40,740 nt of DNA, from positions 1 through 40,740 of the forward strand of contig QXWX01000063.1 of the NCBI GenBank assembly GCA_009911175.1. The letters run 5' to 3'. The translations under genes and the position numbers were made by a program. Positions 25,316 to 34,877 of the stretch are shown piece after piece. The stretch's first letter is position 1. Each line of letters begins with the position of its first letter. The notes beneath the pieces are model-generated. The model saw only the letters and a program-made list of their open reading frames with translations. It did no database searches and had not been told where the DNA came from. The DNA is from Lachnospiraceae bacterium. Its GTDB lineage: Bacteria > Bacillota_A > Clostridia > Lachnospirales > Lachnospiraceae.

Positions 25316-25963
25316 TCACCTCTCTAATAATGCAGCCGCCGAACTCGTACCAATCCTGGAGCACCCTTCCTCCAGATATTCCTCCAGTGCCTCCCTTGTT
25401 TTGATTCCTCCGGCTGCTTTGATCCTGACATCATTTCCTATATACTTTTTAAAGAGACGGATATCTTCCATACTGGCTCCGGCTGTTCCAAATCCTGTGG
25501 ATGTCTTAATAAAATCTGCTCCGGCTTCCGTAATGATCCGGCACAGCTCGATCTTCTCTTCTTCCGAAAGATAGCATGTTTCGATGATCACTTTCAAAAC
25601 GCATCCTTCAACAGCCCGTTTTACAGCACTTATTTCTTCCTCGACTTTGGAAAATTCCTTATTTTTAACATCCGATATATTCATCACCATATCAATCTCT
25701 GCCGCACCTTTTCTCATTGCGTCAGCCGCTTCAAAAACCTTTGATTCTTTTGTGGCATATCCCAGCGGGAATCCAATCACCGTGCAGATATTAACCTGAG
25801 TGCCAAACGCTTCTTTCACACGTTCTATATAACAAGGCGGAATACACACGGATGCCGCGCCGTATTTTATGGCTTCCTGGCATAACTGGCAGATTTCTTC
25901 CCAGCCTGCAGTCGGTTTCAGCTGTGTATGGTCAATACATTTCCATATTTTTTCTGGCTTCAT
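25316..25963 (-). CDS. deoC: DeoC-type deoxyribose-phosphate aldolase
   Basis: 215 residues from ATG 25963 (AAAAGG upstream). DeoC class I aldolase: IDHTQLKP at the start, GFPLGY, EIDMVMN with Asp91, the Schiff-base Lys153 in DFIKTSTGFG, and the second Lys182 in IKAAGGIKT. The family cleaves 2-deoxyribose-5-phosphate to acetaldehyde and glyceraldehyde-3-phosphate. No phosphopentomutase or nucleoside phosphorylase is nearby, so ordinary deoxynucleoside breakdown is not the context; in this operon it may cleave the phosphorylated product of the dehydrogenase/kinase route. Usual length for the family. Confidence 0.9.
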   Translation of the reverse strand: MKPEKIWKCIDHTQLKPTAGWEEICQLCQEAIKYGAASVCIPPCYIERVKEAFGTQVNICTVIGFPLGYATKESKVFEAADAMRKGAAEIDMVMNISDVKNKEFSKVEEEISAVKRAVEGCVLKVIIETCYLSEEEKIELCRIITEAGADFIKTSTGFGTAGASMEDIRLFKKYIGNDVRIKAAGGIKTREALEEYLEEGCSRIGTSSAAALLER

Positions 25964-25975
25964 AATTTTTTCCTT

Positions 25976-27037
25976 TTATCCTTCCATCCCAATACCATTG
26001 GGATAAATCATAATCTTACTAAATAAATAGTTTCCTTCCGCAATCTTTCCGAAAATTTCCGGAACCTCTTCTAAGCAAAGCCTGTGGCTGATAATGTTTT
26101 TAGATGTCATTCCATATTTCTCAAACAACTCAATGGATTCCGTCCAGTCTTTACCTGGAAACGGCTTTGTAAAAGAATTCCAGGAGCCGGTAATGCTGAG
26201 CTCTCCGCGCATAATATAATCTACTTCCTTTTCCGACCAGTTGAGTCCCTGATGTGAGATTCCCAGAAAAATGATACGCCCCTGCTTCGCCGCATACCAG
26301 ATACATTGCTTCTGCGCTACAGGGGATCCCGAAAAATCAATCACAATATCCAGACCATATCCCTGTGTCAGTTCCTGTATTTTATCAACCGGATTTTCCT
26401 TTTTCCCATTAATGATAATATCCGCTCCCGCTTCCCTTGCCATTTCCAGCTTTTCATCCCAGATATCAATGACAACAATTTTGCCCGCGCCCTTAATTTT
26501 TGCATACTGTACTGCAAATAAGCCAATCGCGCCTGCCCCGTTGATACAGACTGTATCTCCTTTTTGGAATCCGGCTTTATACATTGCGTGCAATGCATTG
26601 GCACAAGGATCCGCTGTCGCAACATCTTCAAACTTTACACTTTTCTTTACTTTTAGCAGATTGCTTTCTTTTACAGCAATATACTGTGCCATTGCGCCGT
26701 CTCTTCGGGAACCATAATAGTCATAATGGTCGCACAGAGAATACAACCCCTTTCTGCACCAATGGCATTCCATACAGGGAATCAGAGGCGGCGCGGTAAC
26801 ATGGTCTCCTTCCTGAAACCTTTGCACTGCTTCTCCTGCCTTTATAATAATGCCGCCAAATTCGTGTCCAAGAATGATCGGAGAGACATGGGCTCCATAT
26901 TTATTTGCCCTCGGAATATCGGAACCGCATACTCCCACTGCCATCACCTTCACCAGCACTTCATCCTTTTCAATCTCAGGATCTTCCACTTCTTCTACAC
27001 GCAGATCTCCCGGCGCGTACATTCTAACAGCTTTCAA
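25976..27037 (-). CDS. Galactitol-1-phosphate-5-dehydrogenase-like zinc dehydrogenase
   Basis: 353 residues, start TTG 27037 overlapping the previous stop as TTGA, with GGGGGAG just upstream. Zinc motifs GVCGSDIPRANKYG and GHEFGG; structural cysteines CMECHWCRKGLYSLC. Rossmann motif INGAGAIGLFAVQYA. The stretch GELSITGSWNSFTKPFPG followed by W and a SIELFEKYG helix is characteristic of the GatD branch (galactitol-1-phosphate or hexitol 5-dehydrogenase). GatD oxidises galactitol-1-phosphate to tagatose-6-phosphate; here no PTS is present, so a free polyol or sugar is also possible. Confidence 0.85.
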   Translation of the reverse strand: MKAVRMYAPGDLRVEEVEDPEIEKDEVLVKVMAVGVCGSDIPRANKYGAHVSPIILGHEFGGIIIKAGEAVQRFQEGDHVTAPPLIPCMECHWCRKGLYSLCDHYDYYGSRRDGAMAQYIAVKESNLLKVKKSVKFEDVATADPCANALHAMYKAGFQKGDTVCINGAGAIGLFAVQYAKIKGAGKIVVIDIWDEKLEMAREAGADIIINGKKENPVDKIQELTQGYGLDIVIDFSGSPVAQKQCIWYAAKQGRIIFLGISHQGLNWSEKEVDYIMRGELSITGSWNSFTKPFPGKDWTESIELFEKYGMTSKNIISHRLCLEEVPEIFGKIAEGNYLFSKIMIYPNGIGMEG

Positions 27038-28095
27038 TCTTCTCCCCCCTGACTCATGGTAATCACTACTTTCATCACTTGTCCCTTTTCAGCCTCCGCA
27101 AAAGCATCTTCTATATCCCTTAGCGGATATACGGCACTCACCAATTGTTTCGCATCAATGACTCCTTCTCTGATGTATTCCATTGCTTTTTTATTCTGTT
27201 CCGGCGTAGATGCGTGTACCCCATAAACTGATAGTTCTTTATAATGGATCAGATTGCTGTCTATATATCCCTTTGACTCTCCCGAAAGACCACCGAACAG
27301 TGAAATCCGTCCCCTCCTGGCAAGCAGATTCATCCCTTCCGCCTGGGCGCTTCCCACGGAACAGGCAACGATCACAACATCCGCTCCCTTTCCTTCCGTG
27401 ATCTCCATCACTCTTTCTTTCAGGCTTTCTGTTCCGGAGCAAATTCCGATCACTTTGGGAAGTACTTTTTTCACTTCCTCCACTCGATTTTTCGCCACAT
27501 CCGCAATCATCACATGTCCTGCTTTTTTATGCAAAGAAAGACTGGCATGCATACTGCCGATGATGCCGCTTCCAATGATCAAAACATCTTCTCCTTCCCG
27601 AATCTGAAGGTAAGACTGGGCATTCATCACGCATGCCAGCGGCTCACTTAAGACATACGCCGTATAATCCTCTGATTCCGGAATACGGTACAGATTTCCT
27701 CTCTCAAAGGCCTCTCCCGGAATCCCCATATACTCCGCAAAACCTCCGTCATATTCAAAACCAATCGTTTTCAGATCACTGCACATATTCATATGCCCGT
27801 CCCGGCAGCTACAGCATTTTCCGCAGCCGATTGCAGGCGCCATAGAAACATGGCTTCCGACAGGAAATACCTCGCTCCATTCTTTCGATATTTTTTCAAT
27901 CTGTCCTACAATCTCATGGCCAAGAACAGTACCATTTTTTATTTTTGAATTACCAAAACGATATGTACGTATATCTGTCCCACAAATGGAACATGCGATG
28001 ATCCGCACAACCGCTTTGCAGCTCTCACTCAGCTCCGGAAGCTCTTTTTCTTCCAGAACAGGTTTTTCTCCGTTACGATAGCAGTACGCTAACAT
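27034..28095 (-). CDS. Zinc-dependent medium-chain dehydrogenase, polyol/threonine type
   Basis: 353 residues from ATG 28095 (GGAG six bases upstream), overlapping the end of the SorC gene by 7 nt. Catalytic zinc: CSICGTDIRTYRFGN and LGHEIVGQI; structural zinc: CGKCCSCRDGHMNMC. Rossmann motif LIIGSGIIGSMHASL. Less specific than its neighbours; the closest style is the threonine/L-idonate/sorbitol dehydrogenase group. Third dehydrogenase of the operon; two dehydrogenases in a row often run an oxidation-reduction epimerisation. Confidence 0.85.
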   Translation of the reverse strand: MLAYCYRNGEKPVLEEKELPELSESCKAVVRIIACSICGTDIRTYRFGNSKIKNGTVLGHEIVGQIEKISKEWSEVFPVGSHVSMAPAIGCGKCCSCRDGHMNMCSDLKTIGFEYDGGFAEYMGIPGEAFERGNLYRIPESEDYTAYVLSEPLACVMNAQSYLQIREGEDVLIIGSGIIGSMHASLSLHKKAGHVMIADVAKNRVEEVKKVLPKVIGICSGTESLKERVMEITEGKGADVVIVACSVGSAQAEGMNLLARRGRISLFGGLSGESKGYIDSNLIHYKELSVYGVHASTPEQNKKAMEYIREGVIDAKQLVSAVYPLRDIEDAFAEAEKGQVMKVVITMSQGGED

Positions 28096-29057
28096 TCTCT
28101 TCTCCTTTCTGTTTCTTTTAACAGCACGGACGCTGTTTCTTCATCAATGATCAGCACATTCGGATATCCTGCATCCAGAATTGCTTTCAATGGCTCCAGA
28201 CGTTCTTTTCCAAGGATAACCGCAATACGAAAATCACATTTTTGAAGCCGTTCCATCGGTACGGCCACCGTTCTTTCATCCAGCTCCAGACTGACACATT
28301 GTCCTTTCTGATTGATAAAATGTGTACACACTTCCCCAATTGCACCATCCCGAATCAAACCCTGGATTCCTTCCTCTGTAATATAACCTGACCGAACCAA
28401 CGAACTGTCCATACTGCACTGGCCCACAGTAAATATGGCAATATTTACATCATCCAAAACCTTCCGTACCTGCCGGATCCCCTGCTCCTGATAAAATATT
28501 TCTTTGTATTCCCTGCTTTCTACAATTGCCGGAATCGGAAGGCTGTAGGAATTTGCATGGAACGCATCGGCAAAATTTTTAGAAATCTCACTGGAATATG
28601 TACTGTTCTGGCTCTGGCTTACACCGCCGCAGATCTGTACTACTTTTACATCCCGGAACGTCGTATCTGTATACAGATATTTTGAGCATTCATATATAGT
28701 TTTTCCCCATGCAACGCCTATTACATCTCCGTTATTTAATATTGTATTTAAAAATTCATTCAATTTTTCTCCCAGTTCTTTTGCAAATGGGATGGACTCT
28801 CTCCGACAATTGATTTCCTTTGAAACGATCATTACTTTTTTCAGATTATAATGATTTTTCAATAACCTCTCTTCTTCCGTCTCCGTCAGCCATGGGTTTC
28901 TGCTTTTAAACTCAATCAACTTTTCCTTTCTTGCTTCAATCAGCAGTTTCGATACGTACGAACGGGAAATCCCTATCTTCCTTGCAATTTCATTCTGATT
29001 CAAATTTTCAAAATAATAAAATCGAACCACTTCCAGTTTCAGATGCTCTCTTGTCAT
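28089..29057 (-). CDS. SorC-family sugar-sensing transcriptional regulator
   Basis: 322 residues from ATG 29057 (GAGGTGG six bases upstream; the ATG at 29078 lacks a box). An N-terminal helix-turn-helix (LNQNEIARKIGISRSYVSKLL, given as NQNEIARKIGISRSYVSKL) is followed by the SorC effector domain, which resembles phosphosugar isomerases (GVAWGKTIYECSKYL, VVQICGGVSQSQN, GEVCTHFINQKGQ). SorC-type proteins usually bind a phosphorylated sugar and control their own operon as activator or repressor. The palindromes GTGTCA-NN-TGACAC at 35440-35453 and in 35609-35652 are the natural candidates for its operators. It lies in the middle of the operon it probably regulates. Confidence 0.9.
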   Translation of the reverse strand: MTREHLKLEVVRFYYFENLNQNEIARKIGISRSYVSKLLIEARKEKLIEFKSRNPWLTETEEERLLKNHYNLKKVMIVSKEINCRRESIPFAKELGEKLNEFLNTILNNGDVIGVAWGKTIYECSKYLYTDTTFRDVKVVQICGGVSQSQNSTYSSEISKNFADAFHANSYSLPIPAIVESREYKEIFYQEQGIRQVRKVLDDVNIAIFTVGQCSMDSSLVRSGYITEEGIQGLIRDGAIGEVCTHFINQKGQCVSLELDERTVAVPMERLQKCDFRIAVILGKERLEPLKAILDAGYPNVLIIDEETASVLLKETERRREC

Positions 29058-29081
29058 ATTATCCACCTCTGTTATCACTTT

Positions 29082-29939
29082 CTAACCTTTCACAGAGCCT
29101 GCCACCATCCCTTCCATAATCTTTTTATGGAAAATAAAATAAATGACGACCACCGGCAAGGTTGCTATTGTAAGCCCTGCCATCATAGGAGTATACTGTA
29201 CGGAATGCTGTCCGGTAAAATATGTCAATGCAATGGGCAGTGTCTTAAGCTCCGGCTTGCCCATTAAGATCAGAGAAAATGGAAATTCATTCCAGGCATC
29301 AAGAAAACTCAAAATCGTAACCGTTGACAAAACCGGTTTGGATATCGGTAAAAACACCTTAAAGAAAATATCAAACGTGCTTCCGCCGTCCATGATCACT
29401 GCCTCTTCAATCTCCCTTGGAATCGTTGCCGCAAACGTTGTTACCAGAAAAATGGCTTTCGGCAGCCCAAAGGCTGTATAAATCAGGGCCAGGACGAGCC
29501 GGTTGTTGATCAGTGAAAAAAATTTCAATTCGATAAAAACCGGTATTAAAAGGCTATGTACGGGAATCAGCATTCCAGATAAAAACATCGTATACAGCAG
29601 CATTTTTCCTTTAAAGGCATATCTCGCAAAGATTACGCCTGCCATAAATGCGATAAATATCAGAATCGCGACCGCCGTGACACTGACCAATACACTGTTC
29701 ACAAAAGCAATATCCATTTTTCCAGTTTTGATTGCCGCCGCATAGTTTTCAAAATGGAATTCTGTGGGCAGACCAATGATATTCCTTTTAAAAGCCGCTT
29801 CATCTTTTACGGATGAATAAAGCATCCACGCTACAGGAAACAGACAGAACACCGATAACGCAGCTATCATTACATTCATCAGAGCGGAAACCACTGTGCC
29901 CGCTCCTGCTTTTTTGCGCTTTCTTATCTTTTTATTCAT
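29082..29939 (-). CDS. CUT1 sugar ABC transporter permease (MalG type)
   Basis: 285 residues from ATG 29939 (GGAAAG upstream), overlapping the end of the preceding permease by 8 nt. Six membrane helices; the EAA loop is EEAVIMDGGSTFDIFFKVFLPIS, given as EEAVIMDGGSTFDIFFKVF, and the protein ends with HKKIMEGMVAGSVKG, the hallmark of MalG-like carbohydrate permeases. Works with the MalF-type permease and the lipoprotein at 30902-32290. No ATPase gene is in the operon, so it probably uses a shared MsmK/MalK-type ATPase encoded elsewhere. Confidence 0.92.
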   Translation of the reverse strand: MNKKIRKRKKAGAGTVVSALMNVMIAALSVFCLFPVAWMLYSSVKDEAAFKRNIIGLPTEFHFENYAAAIKTGKMDIAFVNSVLVSVTAVAILIFIAFMAGVIFARYAFKGKMLLYTMFLSGMLIPVHSLLIPVFIELKFFSLINNRLVLALIYTAFGLPKAIFLVTTFAATIPREIEEAVIMDGGSTFDIFFKVFLPISKPVLSTVTILSFLDAWNEFPFSLILMGKPELKTLPIALTYFTGQHSVQYTPMMAGLTIATLPVVVIYFIFHKKIMEGMVAGSVKG

Positions 29940-30828
29940 ATCTTTCCTTTCCCTTCCCAAATATGATGTTGCACATCGCCACAAGCACCAGGCTCACTAC
30001 CATGATCCCTACAGAGATAGCCGAACCATATCCAAACTTCTGCTTGATAAATGATGTTTTATAGGCATACATCGCACCAACCGTAGATGCGGTTCCGGGT
30101 CCTCCGCCGGTTATGATATAAATGTGCTCAAATATTTTCATACAACCCGATACTGCAAGAATTACAGATATTTTTACAGTATCCAATGTCATGGGCCAGG
30201 TGATATAAATTGCTTTTTTGATTCCGTTTGCTCCGTCTAAAGCAGCGCTTTCAAAAATTTCCTCCGGTATATTTTTCATTGCACTGACAAAGATTACCAC
30301 ATATAACCCAATCCACTGCCAGACGATCGGAATCGTAATGCTTTTCATCACAATCCCCACATCATCCAGCCATGGTTTAATCCAGCTTTCCAAATTCATA
30401 CTCCGAAGCAGGAAGTTTAGTAATCCATAATCTTGATTATATACAATTTTCCATAAAAATCCTACTACTACCGGTGCTAAAACTACCGGCATAAATATGG
30501 CAAACTGATGGAATGCCTTTAATTTCAGCATTTTCGAACAAATTAAAGAGGAAATAATAAATGCAATTCCCACCTGAAAAATCACGCAGCAGACAGCCAG
30601 CAGAAAATTATTCATCAGAGATTCATGAAACACTTCATCTTTAAGCAAATGCGCAAAATTAGCAAGCCCTATAAATTTCTTATTTTTTCCGCCTGACCAG
30701 TTAAAAAACGAGTAGTAAACTGCCATTCCTACCGGTATTGCTGTAAAGATCAGAAACAGTGCCACACTCGGAAGCATACATAAAAATAGTATTTTCCCTT
30801 TTGGGCGTAAAATCCAATTCTGCTCCAA
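29932..30828 (-). CDS. CUT1 sugar ABC transporter permease (MalF/UgpA type)
   Basis: 298 residues. The start appears to be TTG 30828 with AGG eight to ten bases upstream; no better in-frame ATG is present. First helix LFLCMLPSVALFLIFTAIPV, then YYSFFNWSG and the EAA loop EEIFESAALDGANGIKKAIYI, given as IFESAALDGANGIKKAIYI. The C-terminal SVGIMVVSLVLVAMCNIIFGK helix (SVGIMVVSLVLVAMCNIIF) completes six helices. Located after the binding protein, separated by a stem-loop. Confidence 0.9.
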   Translation of the reverse strand: MEQNWILRPKGKILFLCMLPSVALFLIFTAIPVGMAVYYSFFNWSGGKNKKFIGLANFAHLLKDEVFHESLMNNFLLAVCCVIFQVGIAFIISSLICSKMLKLKAFHQFAIFMPVVLAPVVVGFLWKIVYNQDYGLLNFLLRSMNLESWIKPWLDDVGIVMKSITIPIVWQWIGLYVVIFVSAMKNIPEEIFESAALDGANGIKKAIYITWPMTLDTVKISVILAVSGCMKIFEHIYIITGGGPGTASTVGAMYAYKTSFIKQKFGYGSAISVGIMVVSLVLVAMCNIIFGKGKERYE

Positions 30829-30870
30829 AACGATACACCTGCCTTTCTTTCAATATGAACGTAAACAAAT

Positions 30871-30895
30871 GGGCTGTTGCGCTAAACAACAGCCC
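30871..30895 (-). promoter_or_regulatory. Intercistronic stem-loop after the sugar-binding lipoprotein gene
   Basis: GGGCTGTT (30871-30878) pairs perfectly with AACAGCCC (30888-30895) around a 9-nt loop. It falls between the binding-protein stop and the first permease, without a proper T tract. This is where many sugar importers place an RNA-stabilising hairpin or partial terminator to make more binding protein than permease. Confidence 0.6.
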
Positions 30896-30901
30896 GTCCT
30901 G

Positions 30902-32290
30902 CTATTCCAGAGTCATCTCATATTCATCCTGAACACGTTTTCCCCATTCCTTTGCATCAATCTCTCCCAAAAGCAATTCCTGGAATCCTGTATTCATCGC
31001 ATCAATTACAGATGTATTAAAATGGCAGTCATACTGCGGCGTTTTTGCGGCGCTTTCTTTTAAACTTACATATGCATCCAATATCGGAGAGGTCTGGCCG
31101 TAGTCATAATCCACACTCTGTCCTCCAAAATCTCCCTTTTCCGCAAGGTCAAGGCACCATTGCGCATCAGAAATATACTTGATAAAAATGCGGGCAGCTT
31201 CTTTTTTAGCTCCTGTCAGGTTTGCATTGTATGCCTGTCCCCATGCAGAACCACCCGGTGTAGCCGGATATTCTCCTTTTGCCCCATCAAATGTAGGGAA
31301 TACAGCCACTCCTGACTTTTCCACAATACTCTGATCATCTCCGGCTGTCGCGATCAGTGTTCCAAATGTCCAGGAGCCATCCACATAGGACGCATATTCT
31401 TCGTTGATATAAGGAGGCATAACCTCAAACTGGTCAATACTGTTCATATTGGAATTCATGAAACCTTTCTCTGCAAGCTCAGCCATTTTTTCTACACCGT
31501 GCAGCATATTTTCATCCAGGAAGCCATCGCCCGTACCATTCATGATATCATCATACCAGCTGTTTCCGGCTCCCCGATCGCCAAACGCACCGAACATACA
31601 GGAATTTGCCACCCATTGTCCGCTGTTGCCCATACCAAGAGGTACATAACCGGCATCCTTCAATTTTGTAAAGCAGTCCAGCAATTCGTCCCAATCTTCC
31701 GGGAAGTGATCATATCCTACGGAATCATAGATTTCTTTATTATACACGATCAGAGAACAGCACAGATCCTGAAACGGCGCGCCATAATAATGCCCATCGT
31801 ATTTCATATCAAAAAGCATATCCTCACTGAATCCGTCTCCCCATTCTTTGTCCTGCTCAAGAAATTCATCAATCGCTCCTAATTGTCCGTTTTCCACCAT
31901 TCCCGGTATCCAGGAACCTTTTACATTAAATACATCAGGAAGCGTATCTGCCGCAGCATAGGTCATCATGATCGTCTGATAATCATCATGCACAGATCCG
32001 TCATAATTGATCGTTATATTAGGATAGTCTTTTTCCAATCGCTTCAGCGCATTGTTAAGCGCATAGGATTTTGCATCTGTTGTACTGTCAAGAGACCACA
32101 TCATGGCTACATCCAGTGTAACTTCCTCTGTAAACTCTCCATCCTCTTCCTGATCCGCAGCTTCCCCTTCCTTACTTTCCGCCTGTTCCGTATCATTTCC
32201 CTTATTCTCTTCTGTGTTATCTGAACCGCATGCTCCCAACATGGAGCATACCAATAATAATGACATTATTGCAGAAATCTTTTTCTTCAT
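30902..32290 (-). CDS. Extracellular sugar-binding lipoprotein (CUT1, family 1)
   Basis: 462 residues from ATG 32290 (GGAGG about seven bases upstream; a start ten codons earlier would spoil the signal). Lipoprotein signal MKKKISAIMSLLLVCSMLGA with Cys21, then an acidic linker rich in Glu and Asp. The body is a family 1 solute-binding protein: VTLDVAMMWS, TLPDVFNVKGSW, GAPFQDLCCSLIVYNKEIYD, with a Trp/Tyr-rich ligand region. It is the substrate receptor of the two permeases and fixes the specificity of the operon, but the ligand cannot be read from sequence. 16 bp after the GH2 gene. Confidence 0.92.
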   Translation of the reverse strand: MKKKISAIMSLLLVCSMLGACGSDNTEENKGNDTEQAESKEGEAADQEEDGEFTEEVTLDVAMMWSLDSTTDAKSYALNNALKRLEKDYPNITINYDGSVHDDYQTIMMTYAAADTLPDVFNVKGSWIPGMVENGQLGAIDEFLEQDKEWGDGFSEDMLFDMKYDGHYYGAPFQDLCCSLIVYNKEIYDSVGYDHFPEDWDELLDCFTKLKDAGYVPLGMGNSGQWVANSCMFGAFGDRGAGNSWYDDIMNGTGDGFLDENMLHGVEKMAELAEKGFMNSNMNSIDQFEVMPPYINEEYASYVDGSWTFGTLIATAGDDQSIVEKSGVAVFPTFDGAKGEYPATPGGSAWGQAYNANLTGAKKEAARIFIKYISDAQWCLDLAEKGDFGGQSVDYDYGQTSPILDAYVSLKESAAKTPQYDCHFNTSVIDAMNTGFQELLLGEIDAKEWGKRVQDEYEMTLE

Positions 32291-32306
32291 AACTTTTCCT
32301 CCATAA

Positions 32307-34874
32307 TCACCCTTTTCCAAGGGTATTCAGACATAGATAATGTAGTTCTTTTTCTAATTCCTCTTTAGACATCTCACAGCTCATTTCATCTTTCCTGATG
32401 CTCACCGCCTTTTTTTGTCCCGGCGACAAGTCAAAACAATTATCTGAAAAAATTGCGTCAGCCTTTTCAAAATCCAACTGAATGCACTTTGTATACACGT
32501 CCGTCTGTAGCTCAATATGAAATTCCTCTTCTTTTTCATCCACCTTCCAGGTCAGTGTCGGCTCAAGAAATTGAAAATGCTTCGGTTTTACAAATAAAAA
32601 TGTATCGCTGCTAATTATGTTTTCCATATCGTCCGTCAACTCAAACTCCAGGTAATGTTTCGTTCTGTTCTCCTCATTGATGGTGTCTGCAAAGTCAAGT
32701 GTCCATACAAGCTCGGAGCTGTCTCCTTTTACCGGCACCCTCTTTTCACCGCTTTTCACCAGCGTCCCGTCAGTTTTTCTCAACGCCCATGCAAGTTTTG
32801 CTTCTGATTCCTCCTGACCGTCATTTACAATATACAGATCAATTGCATTTTCACGATCAGAAGCGCTGATCATTGTCTTCTGGTAAAACCTTTTTGCATA
32901 GTAGTGAAGGATTTTCCACCGATATTCATAATCAATCCCGGACCAGGTTGTCCCTGGAAAGCAATCTACAATCTGCCAGTACAGGCTTCCCATGCATCTT
33001 GGCTTCATCCTCCGGAAATGACACGCCCCATATTTGATTCCTTCTGCCTGTGCATATTGAGACGCATATACATATTCCTGAAAATTTCCCGGCGGCCGGA
33101 CCTCCTGAAAGATATAATTCATAATCTTTCCATTTCCCATATTGCAGTGATTATCACTGCATCTCTGCATAAAATCCATGACCTCTGAATTAGGACTCAT
33201 ATCCTCCGGCTCCATATAATGCCTGAGTGTTTTTATACTTTGGAAGGATTCCAGTCCAAATTCGCTTACGAACCTGGCTTTGCACTCTTTATAGAATGTA
33301 TATGGTTTTGCAGGCAGATACCAGACATACCAGCAATGCACATCTCCTTTTTCATATCCGTTCGGATCCTTGTATCCTCCTCCGCTGGATGGTGAGCTCG
33401 GCCAGTATAGACGATCCGGGTCGTATTTTCTGACCACTTCTTTCAAATAGACTTCATATTGCCTCAGATTGTCCAGACGCAGTTCATATGTAAGCCCTTC
33501 CAATTCATGTTCAAAATCATGAAACCATTCATTTTCATTGCTTCCGCACCATAACATCAGAGACGGGTGATTCCGCAGTCTTATGACATTGTCCCTGGTC
33601 TCCGCACAGATATTGTCGATAAATTCATCTGTCACATGATACAGGGCACATGCAAACATCAAATCCTGCCATACCAAAATGCCATATCTGTCACATAATT
33701 CGTAAAATTCATCATCCGGAAATACCGCTCCGCCCCATACACGAATACAGTTAAAATTCGCCTGTGCACAATAACGGATCAGATCTTCATGCCTTTTGCC
33801 TCTGCAGAGTGTCAAAAACTTGTCGGGTGGGGTATAGCATCCTCCTTTTGCATAAACCGGAACATCATTAATATAGAAAGCAAACGATTCTCCCCATGGA
33901 TCCGGTTCCCTCCTGACCTCTGCTTTTCTGAGACCGATCCCAATTTCTTTTCGATCTTCCATTTCCCCATGATCCAACTCCTGCCGCAGGATTGCAGAAA
34001 GTGTGTACAGTGGCTGTTCCCCATATCCATTCGGCCACCATAACTGCGGTTCGTCAATTTCAACCTTCCAGATTCCTTTTCCATCTGTGATTTTTATATC
34101 TCCCTCATATTTCACGATTCCTTGCGGATCTTTCAGCTGCATATGGACCTGAAATTCTTTCAGAGGCTGTGCAATATCAAACCTGTCCATCCCCTGATAA
34201 GATGTATCAGCAAATCCTTTTTGGAAACAGGAATCCAAAGACACCTCCACATCCAGCCAGACCTTTTGATCCGTATGCCTCTGGCGGACATAGATCTCAT
34301 TTAATTTCACCTGATTATAAGCTTCCAAATAGACTTCTCTCCATATTCCGAAATCTGGAACAATCGGTTCTGCGTCCCATCCAAATGAGCTGTGAATTTT
34401 TCTGATCTGCGAAAAGCCATGAGGACTTGCCGTATTAAACTCAGGAAGCGGGTGCGCTTTATGCTGTTCCTCTATGTACCTTACAGGAGAACAAAAAATA
34501 ATATGTATTTCATTTCTTCCCCGCTTCAGTAATGATTCCACGTTAAACCTGTATGTACGGTGCATATTGTCTGTGTCAGCTAGTTTCTCTCCATTCAGGT
34601 ATATCGCCGTAATGGTATCCAGCCCTTCAAATACTAGAATCTGTTTTTCTTTCTTTTTTATTTTATCATCTACATAAAATGTGCTTCGATATTCATAATC
34701 TTTTTTTGCCAGTTCGGCAAACTGTCTTTCGTTAAACCGATAATATGGGGATTCAATCATGCCATTTTGCATCATATCTAAAAACAGCGTTCCCGGTACT
34801 GCTGCTTTATGCCATTCTATATCTGTACATTCTCGAAATTCCCATGCAGCTTCGCCTAAATTATATCTAATCAC
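32307..34874 (-). CDS. GH2 beta-mannosidase-like glycoside hydrolase (2)
   Basis: 855 residues, started at GTG 34874 with AGAGGA seven bases upstream. Typical beta-mannosidase opening with AVPGTLFLDMMQNGMI and FERGL-like FEGLDTITAIYLNGEKL. Ig-like domain ends in LWWPNGYGEQPLY; barrel motifs GGCYTPPDKF, RVWGGAVFPDDEFYELCD, acid/base Glu447 in WCGSNENEW, and nucleophile Glu538 in RFVSEFG. No signal peptide, so it works in the cytoplasm on imported substrate. It starts 3 bp after the isomerase stop. It is closer to classical beta-mannosidase than the GH2 at 21228-23744, and the two may act on different linkages or aglycones. Confidence 0.88.
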   Translation of the reverse strand: MIRYNLGEAAWEFRECTDIEWHKAAVPGTLFLDMMQNGMIESPYYRFNERQFAELAKKDYEYRSTFYVDDKIKKKEKQILVFEGLDTITAIYLNGEKLADTDNMHRTYRFNVESLLKRGRNEIHIIFCSPVRYIEEQHKAHPLPEFNTASPHGFSQIRKIHSSFGWDAEPIVPDFGIWREVYLEAYNQVKLNEIYVRQRHTDQKVWLDVEVSLDSCFQKGFADTSYQGMDRFDIAQPLKEFQVHMQLKDPQGIVKYEGDIKITDGKGIWKVEIDEPQLWWPNGYGEQPLYTLSAILRQELDHGEMEDRKEIGIGLRKAEVRREPDPWGESFAFYINDVPVYAKGGCYTPPDKFLTLCRGKRHEDLIRYCAQANFNCIRVWGGAVFPDDEFYELCDRYGILVWQDLMFACALYHVTDEFIDNICAETRDNVIRLRNHPSLMLWCGSNENEWFHDFEHELEGLTYELRLDNLRQYEVYLKEVVRKYDPDRLYWPSSPSSGGGYKDPNGYEKGDVHCWYVWYLPAKPYTFYKECKARFVSEFGLESFQSIKTLRHYMEPEDMSPNSEVMDFMQRCSDNHCNMGNGKIMNYIFQEVRPPGNFQEYVYASQYAQAEGIKYGACHFRRMKPRCMGSLYWQIVDCFPGTTWSGIDYEYRWKILHYYAKRFYQKTMISASDRENAIDLYIVNDGQEESEAKLAWALRKTDGTLVKSGEKRVPVKGDSSELVWTLDFADTINEENRTKHYLEFELTDDMENIISSDTFLFVKPKHFQFLEPTLTWKVDEKEEEFHIELQTDVYTKCIQLDFEKADAIFSDNCFDLSPGQKKAVSIRKDEMSCEMSKEELEKELHYLCLNTLGKG

Positions 34875-34877
34875 TGA

